64,000 nt of DNA. Source: Erinaceus europaeus. Lineage: Eukaryota; Chordata; Mammalia; Eulipotyphla; Erinaceidae. This document shows positions 32,054-43,344 of this stretch, in pieces. The notes under the pieces were generated by a model. That model was not told the DNA's origin. It saw only the letters and a program-made list of their open reading frames with translations, and ran no database searches. The translations under genes and the position numbers were made by a program. The stretch lies in contig NC_080164.1 in the NCBI RefSeq assembly GCF_950295315.1, forward strand, positions 12,679,659-12,743,658, read 5' to 3'. Every line of letters begins with the position of its first letter. The stretch's first letter is position 1.

Positions 32054-32963
32054 ATGGGTAGATCAAGAGCAAATAAAACTGCTACTACAATGAATGAAGA
32101 CAATAGCCCAGATGAAACTACAAATCAGCCAGAAGTAACCATAGATAAGAAGAGTATGCAAGCACTAGTAAACTTATTAATCACAGAAATGAAAACAACA
32201 TTGGAGGATGGGAATGGCAGTATTATTGAAAAAACAACTGAGGACCTCAAGGAAAATACTGATTATCTTGAGGCAGTTACAGAACTGAAAGCTGAAATAG
32301 CTGAACTGAAGAAAGCAGATAAGGGAAGGGAAAGCAGACTAACAGAAGCAGAAAACAGAATTAGACAGAGTATGAGTTAGAGAAAACTAAGAAAGAGGTA
32401 AAAAAAACTCAAAAAGAGATTGAGAGACACTGAAAACAACAATAAAGATATATGGGATGATCTCAAAAGAATTAACATTCGTATAATTGGTCTGCCAGAG
32501 GAAGAAAGAGAGGAAAGGAAGGAAACATTCTAGAGGAAATTATAAAAGAAAACTTCACAGACCTAAATAACAGAAAGGACATTAAGATTCAAGAGGCCCA
32601 GAGAGTTCCAAACAGAATCAACCCAGACCTAAAGACACCAAGACACATCATAGTCACAATGAGAAGAAGTAAGGATAAAGAAAGCATCCTAAAGGCTACA
32701 AGGGAAAAACAAAAATTCACATACAGGGAAAAACCCATAATACTATCAGCAGACTTCTCCACTCAAACTCTAAAAGCCAGAAGAGAATGGAAAGATACCT
32801 GCGAGCCCTGAATGAAAAAGGGTTTCAACCAAATATAATATATCCTGCTAGACTTTCATTCAAACTAGATGGAGGGATCAAAACCATCTTAGACAAACAA
32901 CAGTTAAAGGAAGCAACCATCACCAAACTGACCCTGAAAGAGGTTCTAAAAGACCTCTTATAA
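32054..32963 (+). pseudogene. LINE-1 ORF1 (RNA-binding chaperone), broken
   Basis: ORF1p is the trimeric RNA-binding protein of the L1 particle. The first 108 codons (32054-32380) are open and end in a Glu/Lys/Leu-rich stretch typical of the coiled coil. After the stop at 32378-32380 the conserved region continues in other frames. The RIIGLPEE motif of the RRM domain lies at about 32478-32501, and the C-terminal domain follows (a PRHIIVTMRRSKDKESILKA stretch at about 32638-32698 and a final LKDLL before the stop at 32961-32963). At least two frameshifts and several stops are visible, so it is a pseudogene. The start at 32054 is chosen because the M-G-R-S-R opening and position match L1 ORF1. 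Confidence 0.88.
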
Positions 32964-33021
32964 AAAAGAATTTAACTATAATACTTGCCATATATCAGAG
33001 AAAATAAAAATTCATTGAACA

Positions 33022-36000
33022 ATGGCACTACAATACATTAAATTCATAATATCAATAAATGTCAATGGCTTAAACTCACCCATCAAAAGGCACAGAGTGG
33101 GAGGATGGATCAGAAAACATAACCCAACCATAAGTTGCTTGTAGGAATCCCACTTGACCCAACAAGATAAACACAGACTTAAAGTGAAAGGATGGGAAAC
33201 TATCATACAGGCTAATGGACAACAACAACAAAAAGCTGGAACAGCCATTCTCATCTCTGACACAAGAGACTTTAAATTAAATAAAGTAATAAAAGATCGG
33301 CAAGGACATTACATAATGATTAAAGGATAAACCAGCCAAGAAGATTTAACAATAACATCTATGCACCCAATGAGGGACCATCTAAATACATCAAGCACCT
33401 ACTAAAAGAACTTCAAAAATACATCAATAGTAATACAATAATAGTGGGAGGTTTAACACCCCACTCTTACACTTAGATCAACAAGCAAAAAATCAAAAAA
33501 GAAACAAGAGAATTAAATGAAGAGATGGTCAGACTAGACCTCCTGGACATCTTCAGAGCCCTTCACCCAAAAAAACTGGAATACACATTCTTCTCAAATC
33601 CACACAACACATACTCAAGGATAGACCACATGTTAGGCCACAAAGACAGCATCAATAAGTTCAAGAGCATTGAAATCATCTCAAGTATATTCTCAGACCA
33701 CAGTGGAGTAAAACTAACATTTAACAACAAACAGAAAATTATTAAAAGTCACAGAATTTGGAAACTAAACAACACACTCCTTAAGAACCACTGGGTCAGA
33801 AAGTCACTCAAGTCAGAAATTCAAATATTCCTGGAAACAAATGAAAATGAAGATGCAACATATCTAATATTTGGGACACAGCTAAAACAGTATTGAGAGT
33901 GAAACTAATAGCCACCCAATCACATATTAAACAACACAAAAAGCTCAAATAAACGACCTTACTGCACACCTCAAGGAATTAGAGGAAGAGGAACAAAGGA
34001 ACCCTAAAGCAACCAGAACGACAGAAATCATTAAAGTTAGAGCAGAAATAAACAACATCGAAAATAAAAGAACCATACAAAAGATCAATGAAGCCAAATG
34101 TTGGTTCTTTGAAAGAACCAACATTTAAACAAAACTGACAAACCCCTAGCCAGACTCACTAAACAAAAAAGGGAGAAGATTCAAATTAATAGAATTGTAA
34201 ACAATAGAGGAGATATCACAACTGACACCACAGAAATTCAGAAAATCAGGAGAAACTTCTATGAAGAACTATACGCCACCAAGCTAGAGAATCTGGAAGA
34301 AATGGAACAATTTCTAGAAGCATATACCCTTCCAAAACTGAACCAAAAAGAACTACAAAACCTAAATGCACCAACACAGACAAAGAAATCAAAACCATTA
34401 TTAAGAATCTCCCCAACAACAAAAGTCCTGGACCAGATGGCTTCACAAACGAATTCTATAAAACCTTCAGGGAACAGTTAGTACCCATACTTCTAAATTT
34501 TTTCCATAAGATAAAAGAAAGAGGAACACTCCCTTCCACCTTCTATGAAGCCAACATGACCCTGATACCAAAAGCAGATAGGAACACAACAAAAAAGTAA
34601 AACTACAGACCAATAGTTCTGATGAACATAGATGCCAAAATATTAAACAAGATCTTGGCCAACTGGATACAGCAGCATATCAAAAAGATTGTACATCATG
34701 ACCAAGTGGGATTTATCCCAGGAATGCAAGGTTGGTTCAACATCCATAAGTCAATCAATGTCATTCACCACATCAATAAAAGCAAAGCCAAAAACCACAT
34801 GATTATCTTAAAAGAGGCAGAGAAAGCCTTTGACAAAATCCAACACCCATTCATGCTCAAAACCTTACAAAAATGGTAATAGACAGAAAATTCCTCAAGA
34901 TGGTGGAATCCATACATAGCAAAACTACAGACAACATCATACTCAATGGATAGAAGCTGAAAACATTCCCCCTCAGACTGGGGACTAGATAGGGCTGTAC
35001 ACAGTCACCATTACTCTTCAACATAGTGTTTGAAGTTCTTGCCATTGCAATCAGGCAAGAGAAAGGAATCAAAGGAATACAGATTGGAAGGGAAGAAGTC
35101 AAGCTCTCACTATTTTCAGATGATATGATAGTATACATAGAAAAACCTAAAGAATCCAGCAGAAAACTACTGAAAGTTATTAGGCACTATAGCAAGGTGT
35201 CAGCCTACAAAATCAATGTACAAAAATCAGTGGCATTTCTTTATGCAAACACTAAATCTGAAGAAGAAGACATCCAGAAATCACTCCCATTCACTGTTGC
35301 AGCAAAATAAAATATCTAGGAGTAAAGCTGACCAAAGAAGTGAAAGACTTCTATACTGAAAACTATGAATCACTATTCAAGAAAATAGAAACTGATACCA
35401 AGAAATGGAAAGACATCCCATGTTCATGGATCAAAAGAATAAGTATTATCACAATGAATATTCTCCCCAGAGCCATATACAAATTTAATGTGATACCCAT
35501 CAAAGTTCCACCAAACTTCTTTAAGAGAATAGAAAAAAAAACTATAATCATTTATCTGGAACCAGAAAACACCTAGAATTGCCAAAACCATCTTGATGAA
35601 AAGAAACAGTAATGGAGGCATCACACTCCTGCTTCTCAAACTATATTATAAGGCCATCATCATCAAAACAGCCTGGAATTGTAGCACGAAGAGGCACTCA
35701 GACCAATGGAATAGTATTGAAAGCTCAGAACTAAACCTCCACACCTATGGACATCTAATCTTTGATAAAGGGGCCCAAAATATTAAATAGAAGAAGCAGG
35801 CTCTCTTCAGTAAATGGTGCTGGGAAACCTGGGTTGAAAAATGCAGAAGAATGAAACTGAACCACTTTATCTCACCAGAAACAAAAATCAACTCCAAATG
35901 CATGAAAGACCTGGATGTTAGACCAGAAACGTCAAATACTTAGAGGAAAACATTGGTAAAACACTTTCTCACCTAAACGTCAAGGACATATTTGATTAAA

Positions 36001-36834
36001 CAAATCCAATTGTAAGGAAGACTAATGCAGAAACAAACAAACGGGACTATATCAAATTAAAAAGTTTCCACACAGCCGAAGAAACTACCACACAAAGAGA
36101 CCCCTCACAGAATGAGAGAAGATCTTCACATGCCATACAACAGACAAGAGACTAATCACCAAAATATACAAAGAGCTCAGCAAACTTAGCACCAAAACAG
36201 GAAATGACCCCATCCATTATTGGGCAGAGGTTATGAACAGAACATTCACTCCAGAGAAGATCTAAAAGGATAACAAACACATGAAAAATTTCCCCAGGTC
36301 GCTGATTGTCAGAGAAATGCAAATAAAGACAACACTGAGATACCACCTCACTCCTGTAAGAATGGCATATATCAAAAAGGACAGCAGCGACAAATGCTGG
36401 AGAGGCTGTGGGGACAGAGGAACCATTTTGCATTGCTGGTGGGAATGTAAATTGGTCCAGCCTCTGTGGAGAGCAGTCTGGAAAACTCTCACAAGGCTAG
36501 ACATGGACCTTCCATATGACCCAGTAATTCCTCTCCTGGGGATATACCCCAAGAACTACATAACACCCAACCAAAATGATATGTGTACTCCTATATTCAT
36601 AGCAGCACAATTCATAATAGCTAAAACCTGGAAGCAACCCAGGTGCCCAACAACATATGAGTGGCTGAGAAAGTTGTGGTATATGTACACAATGGAATAC
36701 TATACAGCTACTAAGAACAATGAACCCACCTTCTCTGACCCATTTTGATCAGAGATAGAAGGAATTATGTTAAGTCAGCTAAGTCAGAAAGATAAAGATG
36801 AGTATGGGATGATCCCACTCATCCACAGAAGTTC
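33022..36834 (+). pseudogene. LINE-1 ORF2 (endonuclease/reverse transcriptase), broken
   Basis: ORF2p nicks target DNA and reverse transcribes L1 RNA there. Start chosen at the ATG at 33022, just before the INVNGLNSP motif of the endonuclease. Conserved parts lie in all three frames. The endonuclease end is at 33525-33896 (RIDHMLGHK and the catalytic SDH at about 33692-33712). RT palm and fingers are at 34622-34879 ([17 protein letters not shown]) and 35026-35310 (FSDDM, where L1 normally has FADDM). Thumb-side sequence follows at 35340-35576, and the C-terminal Cys-rich segment at 36281-36748 (C-x3-C...H-x4-C). The catalytic motif A, normally DAEKAFD, reads EAEKAFD. An 8-base insertion at about 34119-34126 creates a frameshift and immediate stop. 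A TGA at 36746 replaces a Trp codon present in the copy at 23450. Confidence 0.93.
34096..34126. repeat. Perfect 31-base palindrome in L1 ORF2
   Basis: Arms 34096-34110 and 34112-34126 (AAATGTTGGTTCTTT and its exact complement) around a single G. It appears to result from an 8-base insertion, CCAACATT. Confidence 0.95.
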
Positions 36835-38084
36835 ACAAAGAATATCAGAAAGGGAAAATAAAAGGCAGGATCTAACTAAATTGAAAGTAGGGCACCAAAG
36901 TAAAATCCCTGTGGTGAGGGGGAGTGTGGACATGCGGCTTCCTGGGCTGGTGGGTGGGGGGTGGTGGTCTTGGTGGTGGTGGTGGTGGTGGTGGTGGTGG
37001 GTGGGTGGGTGGGTGGGTGGGTGGGATGGGACACAATCTTTTTGTGGTGGGAATGGTGTTTATGTACACACCTATTAAATTGTAGTCATATAAATCACTA
37101 TTTAATTAATATGAGAGGGGGAAAATTGATTGTATGTCTAACAAAGGGACTTTTCAAAGTTAACACAATTACCAAATAATGTGATGATAACAGTAATTAT
37201 CCATTGTCTTCTTGAATCCTAAGACAACAGGAACCTCACATTTCTACTACAGAGCCTAAACTTCCCCCAGTCCTGGGAAGCTAGGGTAGGGCCCACTTTC
37301 CCGTATGCTTCTCCCAATTCTTATCAAATAATATTGCATCCTATGATTGCAACCTAATCAACACAAGGAGTGTCACCCTAGCATGCTTCACTTCAGTCGG
37401 AGTCCAGAGACTTCAGGTGTAGAACGACAACCCTTCAGCCTCATCACTGGGGTGAGACCTTTCTTTTCATAGTATTCTCTAATTCCATCCCAGGTGGTTC
37501 ACTTCCCAACAATGTCCCAAAACCTAGATATGGACCAAGTTCCAGGAGATACAGCATATGTTCACAGGTATCCATAAACAAGGGAAAATATATACCTGAA
37601 AGCAGTAGTACACTAGAGTTTGCAGTGAGTACCCCCCAACACTTCATCTCCACTATTCCAACCTTTGGGTCCATGATTCTTCAACACTTTGTTTGGCTTG
37701 GTATGTTAATTCTCTTTTCAGCCACCAGGTGCCAGATGCCATCAGGATGCAGGCCAGGCTTCCCTGGACTGAAGACCCCACCAATATGTCCTGGAACTCT
37801 GCTTCCCCAGAGTCTCACCCTACTAGGGAAAGAGAGAGACAGACTGGGAGTATGGACTGACCAGTCAACGCCCATGTTCAGCGGGGAACCAATTACAGAA
37901 GCCACCTTCTGCAACCCACAAAGACCCTGGGTCCATGCTCCCAGAGGGATAAAGAATGGGAAAGCTATTGGGGAGGAGATAGGATATAGAGATTGGGTGG
38001 TAGGAATTTTGTGGAGTTGTACCCCCCCCATCCTATGATTTTGTTAATGTCTCCTTGCTTAAATAAATAAATAAATAGAAAATA
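36835..38084 (+). other. L1 3' UTR
   Basis: About 1.25 kb after the ORF2 end. It holds the GT/GGT-rich tract at 36946-37030, the GGGAATGGTGTTTATGTACA block, the AATAATGTGATGATAAC block, the CATGTTCAGCGGGGAACCAA block and a terminal GTTGTACCCCCCCCATCCTA...AAATAAATAAAT end. Relative to the copy at 23.8 kb it lacks about 149 bases after 37140. Confidence 0.85.
36946..37030 (+). repeat. G-rich (GGT)n/(GGGT)n tract in L1 3' UTR
   Basis: More than 80 bases with only G and T apart from a CTT and a final A; the last third is repeated TGGG. Runs of three G separated by one T meet the simple pattern for G-quadruplex formation. Mammalian L1 3' UTRs commonly carry a G-rich polypurine tract here. Confidence 0.92.
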
Positions 38085-38232
38085 ATCTATCACATATCTA
38101 TGTTATAGATATATGTACCATGTGTCAACATCTGTACTGGAAACCCTAACCATACCAAGGAAATGAGAAACAATTTTCTTCCAATAATTTGATACACAAA
38201 GTTCAAAGTTGTCTAGAAAAAAGAAAGAAAGA

Positions 38233-38266
38233 ATGACTGACTGACTGACTGAGTGACTGACTGAAT
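38233..38266. repeat. (TGAC)n microsatellite
   Basis: About eight TGAC units, one changed to TGAG. Confidence 0.95.
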
Positions 38267-38392
38267 GTAAAAACCTGCCTGAAACCATTCTCAACTATTT
38301 TATTCAATTCTCTCACTTCTTGTATATACTCGTTCTACTCTCATACTAATTGGCTGAGTTTTATCTGTTCTACTAGTTAGCTGTTACATTTC

Positions 38393-38685
38393 CTTTTTTT
38401 TTTTTTTTGTAATTTTATTTATTTATCTTCCCTTTTGTTGCCCTTGTTGTCTTTTTATTGTTGTTGTAGTTGATGTCGTCGTTGTTGGATAGGACAGAGA
38501 GAAATGGAGAGAGGAGGGGAAGACAGAGAGGAGGAGAGAAAGACAGACATCTGCAGATCTGCTTCACCGCCTGTGAAGCGACTCCCCTGCAGGCAGGGAG
38601 CCGGGGGCTCGAACTGGGATCCTCATGCCGGTCCTTGCACTTAGCGCCACCTGCGCTTAACGTGCTGCGCTACCGCCCGGCTCCC
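38393..38685 (-). mobile_element. tRNA-derived SINE, type A, young copy
   Basis: Poly(T) tail complement, CTTTTGTTGCCCTTGTTGTC, TTCACCGCCTGTGAAGCGAC, GGGCTCGAACTGGGATCC (complement of B box) and CTGCGCTACCGCCCGGCTCC head. Exact 14-base target duplication AGCTGTTACATTTC at 38379-38392 and 38686-38699. Confidence 0.96.
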
Positions 38686-38699
38686 AGCTGTTACATTTC

Positions 38700-40641
38700 T
38701 AACCATACTTAGACGTTTTCAATTGAAATATTTTAATAGAATTACCTTTGTTTCCAAGTCATCTCTCACTAAAGTGGAAGAACTAAATGTTTACCAATCA
38801 TTATTTCAATATGGCCTTCCCTTTAGGAATGATTAGTTTGACATGATTTCATATGCTATGCAAGATAGAGGTATTTGGTGGCAGTGTAACTGGTATTTTC
38901 TATCTCTTTTCAAGGTCATATTAAATAAGTGAATAATCAAGTATCTTTTTCAATTGATTAAAGTGAGTATTCATCACAATGCCCCATCCTAAGGCATATT
39001 TAGATGAGGGATAAGCATTTTTAAATAGCTATCTTCTGGCCTTATTCTTTAGTTAGTTTTCTTTTCTAATAGTATTACTTATCCTTTATTCATTTACAAG
39101 GTTTGTTTGGCTTTTGTCTTGCTTTGTTTGCTTTGGCTAGGGTCAGCTAACTTGTGGTTAGTGTGATGCTGTTTTCCAAAGATTCACATAAGGATGATTT
39201 GACAGATGTTTAACATATTAAGAAAGACACGGCTTAAAGGTCACAGTTCAGACTTAAAGCTTAAAGGTTTTTTTAATGGTTAGTAAACATATCATTGGTG
39301 ACATCTCTTCCAGGAACTATCAATGAGAACTGGATTTATTAAGAACTTATACTTCTTTAGCTTTTACCATAAGTCATTAATACTCGATTTTTTAAAACTA
39401 ACACTGTCAGACAAGATACCGATTAAAATCATCTCTACTATGCAATACGCTGCTAGATCCTTATATTACTTCTCAGATAAACTAGTGAAGCACACTGGTT
39501 CTTTCATGGATAACAATTCAATGAATAATATTCCAGTTGCTCAGAAGCAAATATATAGCTTAGTTGTGAATCAAAATGTATAGTGGGAGGAGAACTTTGG
39601 TGGGGTAAAGTTAACTTAATAGCGTAAATCTGACTAAATAACAGAATAAACTCTCCCCATTAAAAGATTATTCCAGTGAATTGTCAATGACAAAGGATAT
39701 CAGGAGTTCTATCTCCACACTAAAAGAGTAAAAGAGTTTGCTTGAGTCACAACTTCCAAAGTCTACTGATGACAGTACATGTATGTGAATGTATATGCCA
39801 GAGGTAGGAAATCAGATAGGAAGTGGGGGGGAGAGACAGAGAGAATGAAAACAACAATCTACTTAGGTCCTGTCACCAAGAACTTTTAATTTCCATTTAA
39901 TAGCTACATAGGAAGGGCTTTCCTACACTTGGAAGTTGCCACAAGTATGTACATTTTGAGTATAACACCAAACAAAATTGGAAATGCATAAGATAAAGCA
40001 ATGTTTTTTTTACTTCATCATAATTACAAAAATAAAGATATCAAGTTACACAATAAATTAGACTTCATGAGATTTGTAATGAGGCATTAAGATAAGTTAA
40101 GTAAACTATTGAAATGTTAGAGATATATACTGCAGGATAACATATACAGGCATACTCCATATCTTCTGAAAATAAGAAAAAAACATTTTAAACAAGTAGC
40201 TGTAAATCTTAAAGGAAACTCAAAAGAGCAGATTTAATATTTTGATTACCTAGTAGAGTTCAAAGTCATTATATTCTGAGAAAAAAAATATTATAATAGC
40301 TGTGAAAAAACATTTTGTTATTTATTTATTTCTTGGAGTGAATTCTTATTCTTATCGGCAGTGGAAATTAAAGACTTTTGGTATAAATGAAGTCATATTT
40401 AGCTTTTTAAAATTCCAGGGCAGTATGAAGTTTAATGAACTCTTTTGGTTTTGGAGAAAGCTGCTCATTACCAGAGCTAATAGAAGAAAAATAAATAAAT
40501 ATCGCTTTAGGTGATTCAGTGATACACCCAGAAATATCATTTTACATGAAGGTCAGAACTGCTCATAGGATTTTTAAACAATTCATGGAAGATCAGTATG
40601 GGGCAAATATTCTCATTTCCTTTTTTAAAAAATTAGGTGAT

Positions 40642-40642
<1 letters not shown>
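38700..40642. other. Largest repeat-poor stretch, AT-rich, nothing recognised
   Basis: Nearly 2 kb without a repeat I can name. The 86-codon frame at 39323-39583 and 70-codon frame at 40302-40514 have no recognisable motif and AT-driven composition. I see no splice-site and frame combination that would support an exon. Confidence 0.5.
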
Positions 40643-40683
<41 letters not shown>

Positions 40684-40698
40684 TAGGGGTGTGTGTAT
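40643..40698. repeat. (GT)n microsatellite
   Basis: GT run with a TAGGGGTG interruption near its end. Confidence 0.95.
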
Positions 40699-41173
40699 AG
40701 AGGGAGCTTATGTGTGTGTTGAATTTGCATAAGGTAACAAGAAGTTATCAGAAAAAAATATCATTTGTTTTGTGTGGAGGACAAAAATCACCTCAAGGAT
40801 TACTATGTCCCTGTGGAGTCACTGGCACTGGGTAAACAAAGGCCACAGTGAGATAGAAAGAGAGCAAAGAAGCCATGTAACCCGTCTCCCAAGGAAGGTT
40901 TCTCTTCACCACAGCTCACCTCCAAAACTCCACTCTATGGACACAGACCCTGCATCTGTACCCAAACAAAGGATGACTTCAGCTTTCCTTCATCTACTCC
41001 AACACACAGACAATACCCTCAAGGATGGAGGGGTCCTGAGAAATACAGTGGAAAGAGGACAAACTTTGCCACAGTATCATCCTACAGTGTGGACTCAGTT
41101 CTGCACAACCAGAAGTGTGGCATTTTCTAAAAACTAAAGCTGGATGTGTGAGAGTTTTTGCCAATATGATGTA

Positions 41174-41177
<4 letters not shown>
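40699..41177. other. Unique stretch, nothing recognised
   Basis: A 121-codon plus-strand frame (40772-41137) is the longest chance frame outside elements in this part of the window. It has no domain I recognise. Confidence 0.4.

Positions 41178-41237
<60 letters not shown>
41178..41237. repeat. (TG)n microsatellite, 60 bases
   Basis: Uninterrupted TG over about 58 bases. Confidence 0.97.
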
Positions 41238-41564
41238 GGACTGGGGGGAAGATACCCCAAGCATTGTACATCTGTGCATGAGTTCCTGACACCATAGTCA
41301 GATTCCAATCTGTAATTCATATTCAAACCCAATGAAATAGGCCCAGGGAGTTTGGAAGTTTATTTCTAGTACCCTGAGACTTAGACATCTCTAATCAACC
41401 AATCTGGCTTTGTATCTCAGGATAGCAGGCATCCTTGTGAGATTTCACAATGTTTTGCTTCCAGCTGAGTTGAAACTACTATAAGAATATGAGAATTGCT
41501 TTCTATTTTTCCCTCTGTGTGTCCCTGCGTATTTCCTAGTACTTTGTAACTTTGGTCATTTCTA
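41238..41564. other. Unique stretch, nothing recognised
   Basis: No repeat or coding pattern identified. Confidence 0.5.
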
Positions 41565-41632
41565 TTGAGTTATACCCCTTTTATCCTCTGGTTTTTGTCA
41601 GTGTTTCCTTTTTATAAATTAAAAAAAGACAA
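41565..41632 (+). mobile_element. Short LINE-1 3' tip
   Basis: GTTATACCCCTTTTATCCTC, TTTGTCAGTGTTTCCTTTTT and an A-rich end match the terminal sequence at 44440-44480. Confidence 0.65.
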
Positions 41633-41679
41633 AATGTTGGCTGTGTTTGAGGTATAGAAACTGGGGTGAGGGGGGACAG

Positions 41680-42740
41680 ATAGAAGTGAGCCCCAGATCA
41701 AATGGATGGGGGTTACAGTTAATTATATTTCTACATTTTTCCCATATTTGGGAGCTACTCTCTACCCTGATCCAGCTTTCTAGTCCTATTTCCAACTCTG
41801 ACACCATCCCCCCAAACAATAGTTTAAGCCCACATGCATGCTAGCTATTGGGCTCAGACAAAAATAAGTAAAGCAATGGACCCTTTAGAATATACGAAAA
41901 ATAGGCCTACTAGCTTTTTCCAAAAAATCTCACCCCAAATCTCACCTGCTATAGCATTGCCTTTAGGTTTCTGATTAGTAAACAATTTGTTCTGCTTTAT
42001 ATCTTTTTTTTTTAAAGACACTGTGTTTTTTATTTTTGTTTTATTTATTTTTTTCCCTCCAGGGTTATTTCTGGGCTCGGTGCCTGCACCATGAATCCAC
42101 TGCTCCTGGAGGCCATTCCCCCCCCCCCTTTTGTTGCCCTTGTTGTTGTAGCCTCATTGTGGTTATTATTATTGCCATTGTTGATGCTGTTCGTTGTTGG
42201 ATAGAATAGAGAGAAATGGAGAAAGGAGGGGAAGATAGAGAGGGGGAGAGAAAGATAGACACCTGCAGACCTGCTTCACCACTTGTGAAGTGACTCCCCT
42301 GCAGGTGGGGAGGCGGGGGCTCGAACCGGGATCCTAACGCTGGTCCTTGCACTTAGTGTCACTTGCACTTAACCCACTGCGCCACCACCCGACCCCCTCT
42401 GCTTTATATCTTAATGCTTCTTCAGCCACCATGGTGTAGATGCTAATCTGACTTCCCCGGGCAGTCAACCTCACTACTGTACCTTGGATCCCCAACTCTC
42501 CAGAGCCCCACTAGCAGTATGGATCAACTTGCCAATGTCTATGTTCAGCAGAGAAGCAATTACAGAAACCAGACCTCCTACCTTCTGCACCTCATAATGA
42601 CCCCAAATCCATGCTCCCAGAGGGACAGAGAATAGAGAAGCTTGCAGTGGAGGGGATGGGTTTTTGTATCTATGGTGGTAGAAATTGTGTGGAATTGTAC
42701 CTCTCATATCCTAAGGTCTTGATAATATTTTTTATTTTTT
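41680..42740 (+). mobile_element. LINE-1 3' UTR copy split by a long SINE
   Basis: 41680-41990 (TTTGGGAGCTACTCTCTACC, TACTAGCTTTTTCCAAAAAA) and 42413-42740 (CAATGTCTATGTTCAGCAGA, GAATTGTACCTCTCATATCC) match the copy at 3698-4687 in order. The SINE at 42006-42397 sits between the halves. The join at TCTGCTTTATATCTT is its target duplication. Confidence 0.9.
42006..42397 (-). mobile_element. tRNA-derived SINE, long-tailed type A
   Basis: A type A SINE with an extra 3' module (minus strand: CTCCAGGGTTATTTCTGGGC, GGTGCCTGCACCATGAATCC, TCCTGGAGGCCATTCC) between the usual tail and the poly(A), making it about 390 bases. Exact 15-base target duplication TCTGCTTTATATCTT at 41991-42005 and 42398-42412. 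Confidence 0.95.
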
Positions 42741-42756
42741 AAAGAAGTGAGTCTTT

Positions 42757-42960
42757 GAATAAATGTCTCCACCAGGCATGCCTGGAGTAGTCTATATGTT
42801 ACAAGAGCCCAGGGTTCATGACCCCTGGTTCCACCTACAGGCAGAAAGCTTTGGGAGTAAAGAAGCAATGCTGCGGATGTCTCTCTCTCTCTCTCTCTCT
42901 CTCCTAAAAGTGGGAACACTTTCTCTCTGTCTCTATCCAAAAAAAGAATAAATTAATACA
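42757..42960 (+). mobile_element. tRNA-derived SINE, type B
   Basis: CACCAGGCATGCCTGGAGTA head region, GGTTCATGACCCCTGGTTCC, GCAGAAAGCTTTGGGAGTAA, CT repeat and an AAAGAATAAATTAA tail. Confidence 0.78.
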
Positions 42961-43344
42961 TAGTTTTCTAAAAAGTTGATAAGGAGCCAAGACAGGAGAG
43001 ATTACAGCCTGTCATTATTTCCCTACTAATCTATGAAACATTGTCCTGTTTTACGATCCTCAGAGAAAGAAAAAGTTCCATTTCCAAATAAGCTTGGAAA
43101 ATGTTGCCACAATATTCCCTTCCTACAAATACCTCAGTAATTACCATTTTACAAGCTCCGAGAAGACTTGAAATAAAAAAAATGCATTCAACTAGAAATG
43201 CACTATTTAATTTTTATTTTAGTTTTATAATTTATTGGCTTTTATTAAAACAAATTAATTTGGATTCCATGAAACATAGTTTGGAAAATAATGGTATTTG
43301 AACATTGTTACTAACACCATATCCTGTCCTCATCTCTGTGAAAT
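42961..43344. other. Unique AT-rich stretch, nothing recognised
   Basis: No repeat or coding pattern identified. Confidence 0.5.

Larger units (their letters stand above)
30797..38084 (+). mobile_element. Near full-length LINE-1, inactive
   Basis: About 7.3 kb with all L1 parts in order: 5' UTR, ORF1, short intergenic spacer, ORF2 and a long 3' UTR ending in AAATAAATAAATAAATAG. The recognisable consensus starts at 30811 (GGGCAGAGCCAAGATGGCAG). The 8-base repeat ATCTATCA at 30789-30796 and 38085-38092 is a possible target duplication, which would put the start at 30797. Both ORFs are broken by frameshifts and stops, so it cannot retrotranspose by itself. The same 3' UTR recurs as truncated copies at 3.7, 14, 23.3, 41.7 and 44 kb and in antisense at 2.6, 10.8 and 18.7 kb. 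Confidence 0.95.

Noticed and set aside
36281..36748. 155-codon frame with Cys and His residues as a zinc-finger host gene
   Set aside because: It is the C-terminal Cys-rich segment of L1 ORF2, in order with the rest of the element.
36872..37069. Proline-rich minus-strand frame and matching G/V/W-rich plus-strand frame
   Set aside because: Translations of the GGT/GGGT repeat in the L1 3' UTR.
38233..38266. Short direct repeats as a CRISPR array
   Set aside because: Simple TGAC tetranucleotide repeat with no spacers; the window is clearly mammalian.
40772..41137. 121-codon plus-strand frame as a possible exon
   Set aside because: No recognisable domain, no supporting splice pattern, and length within chance for 64 kb in six frames.
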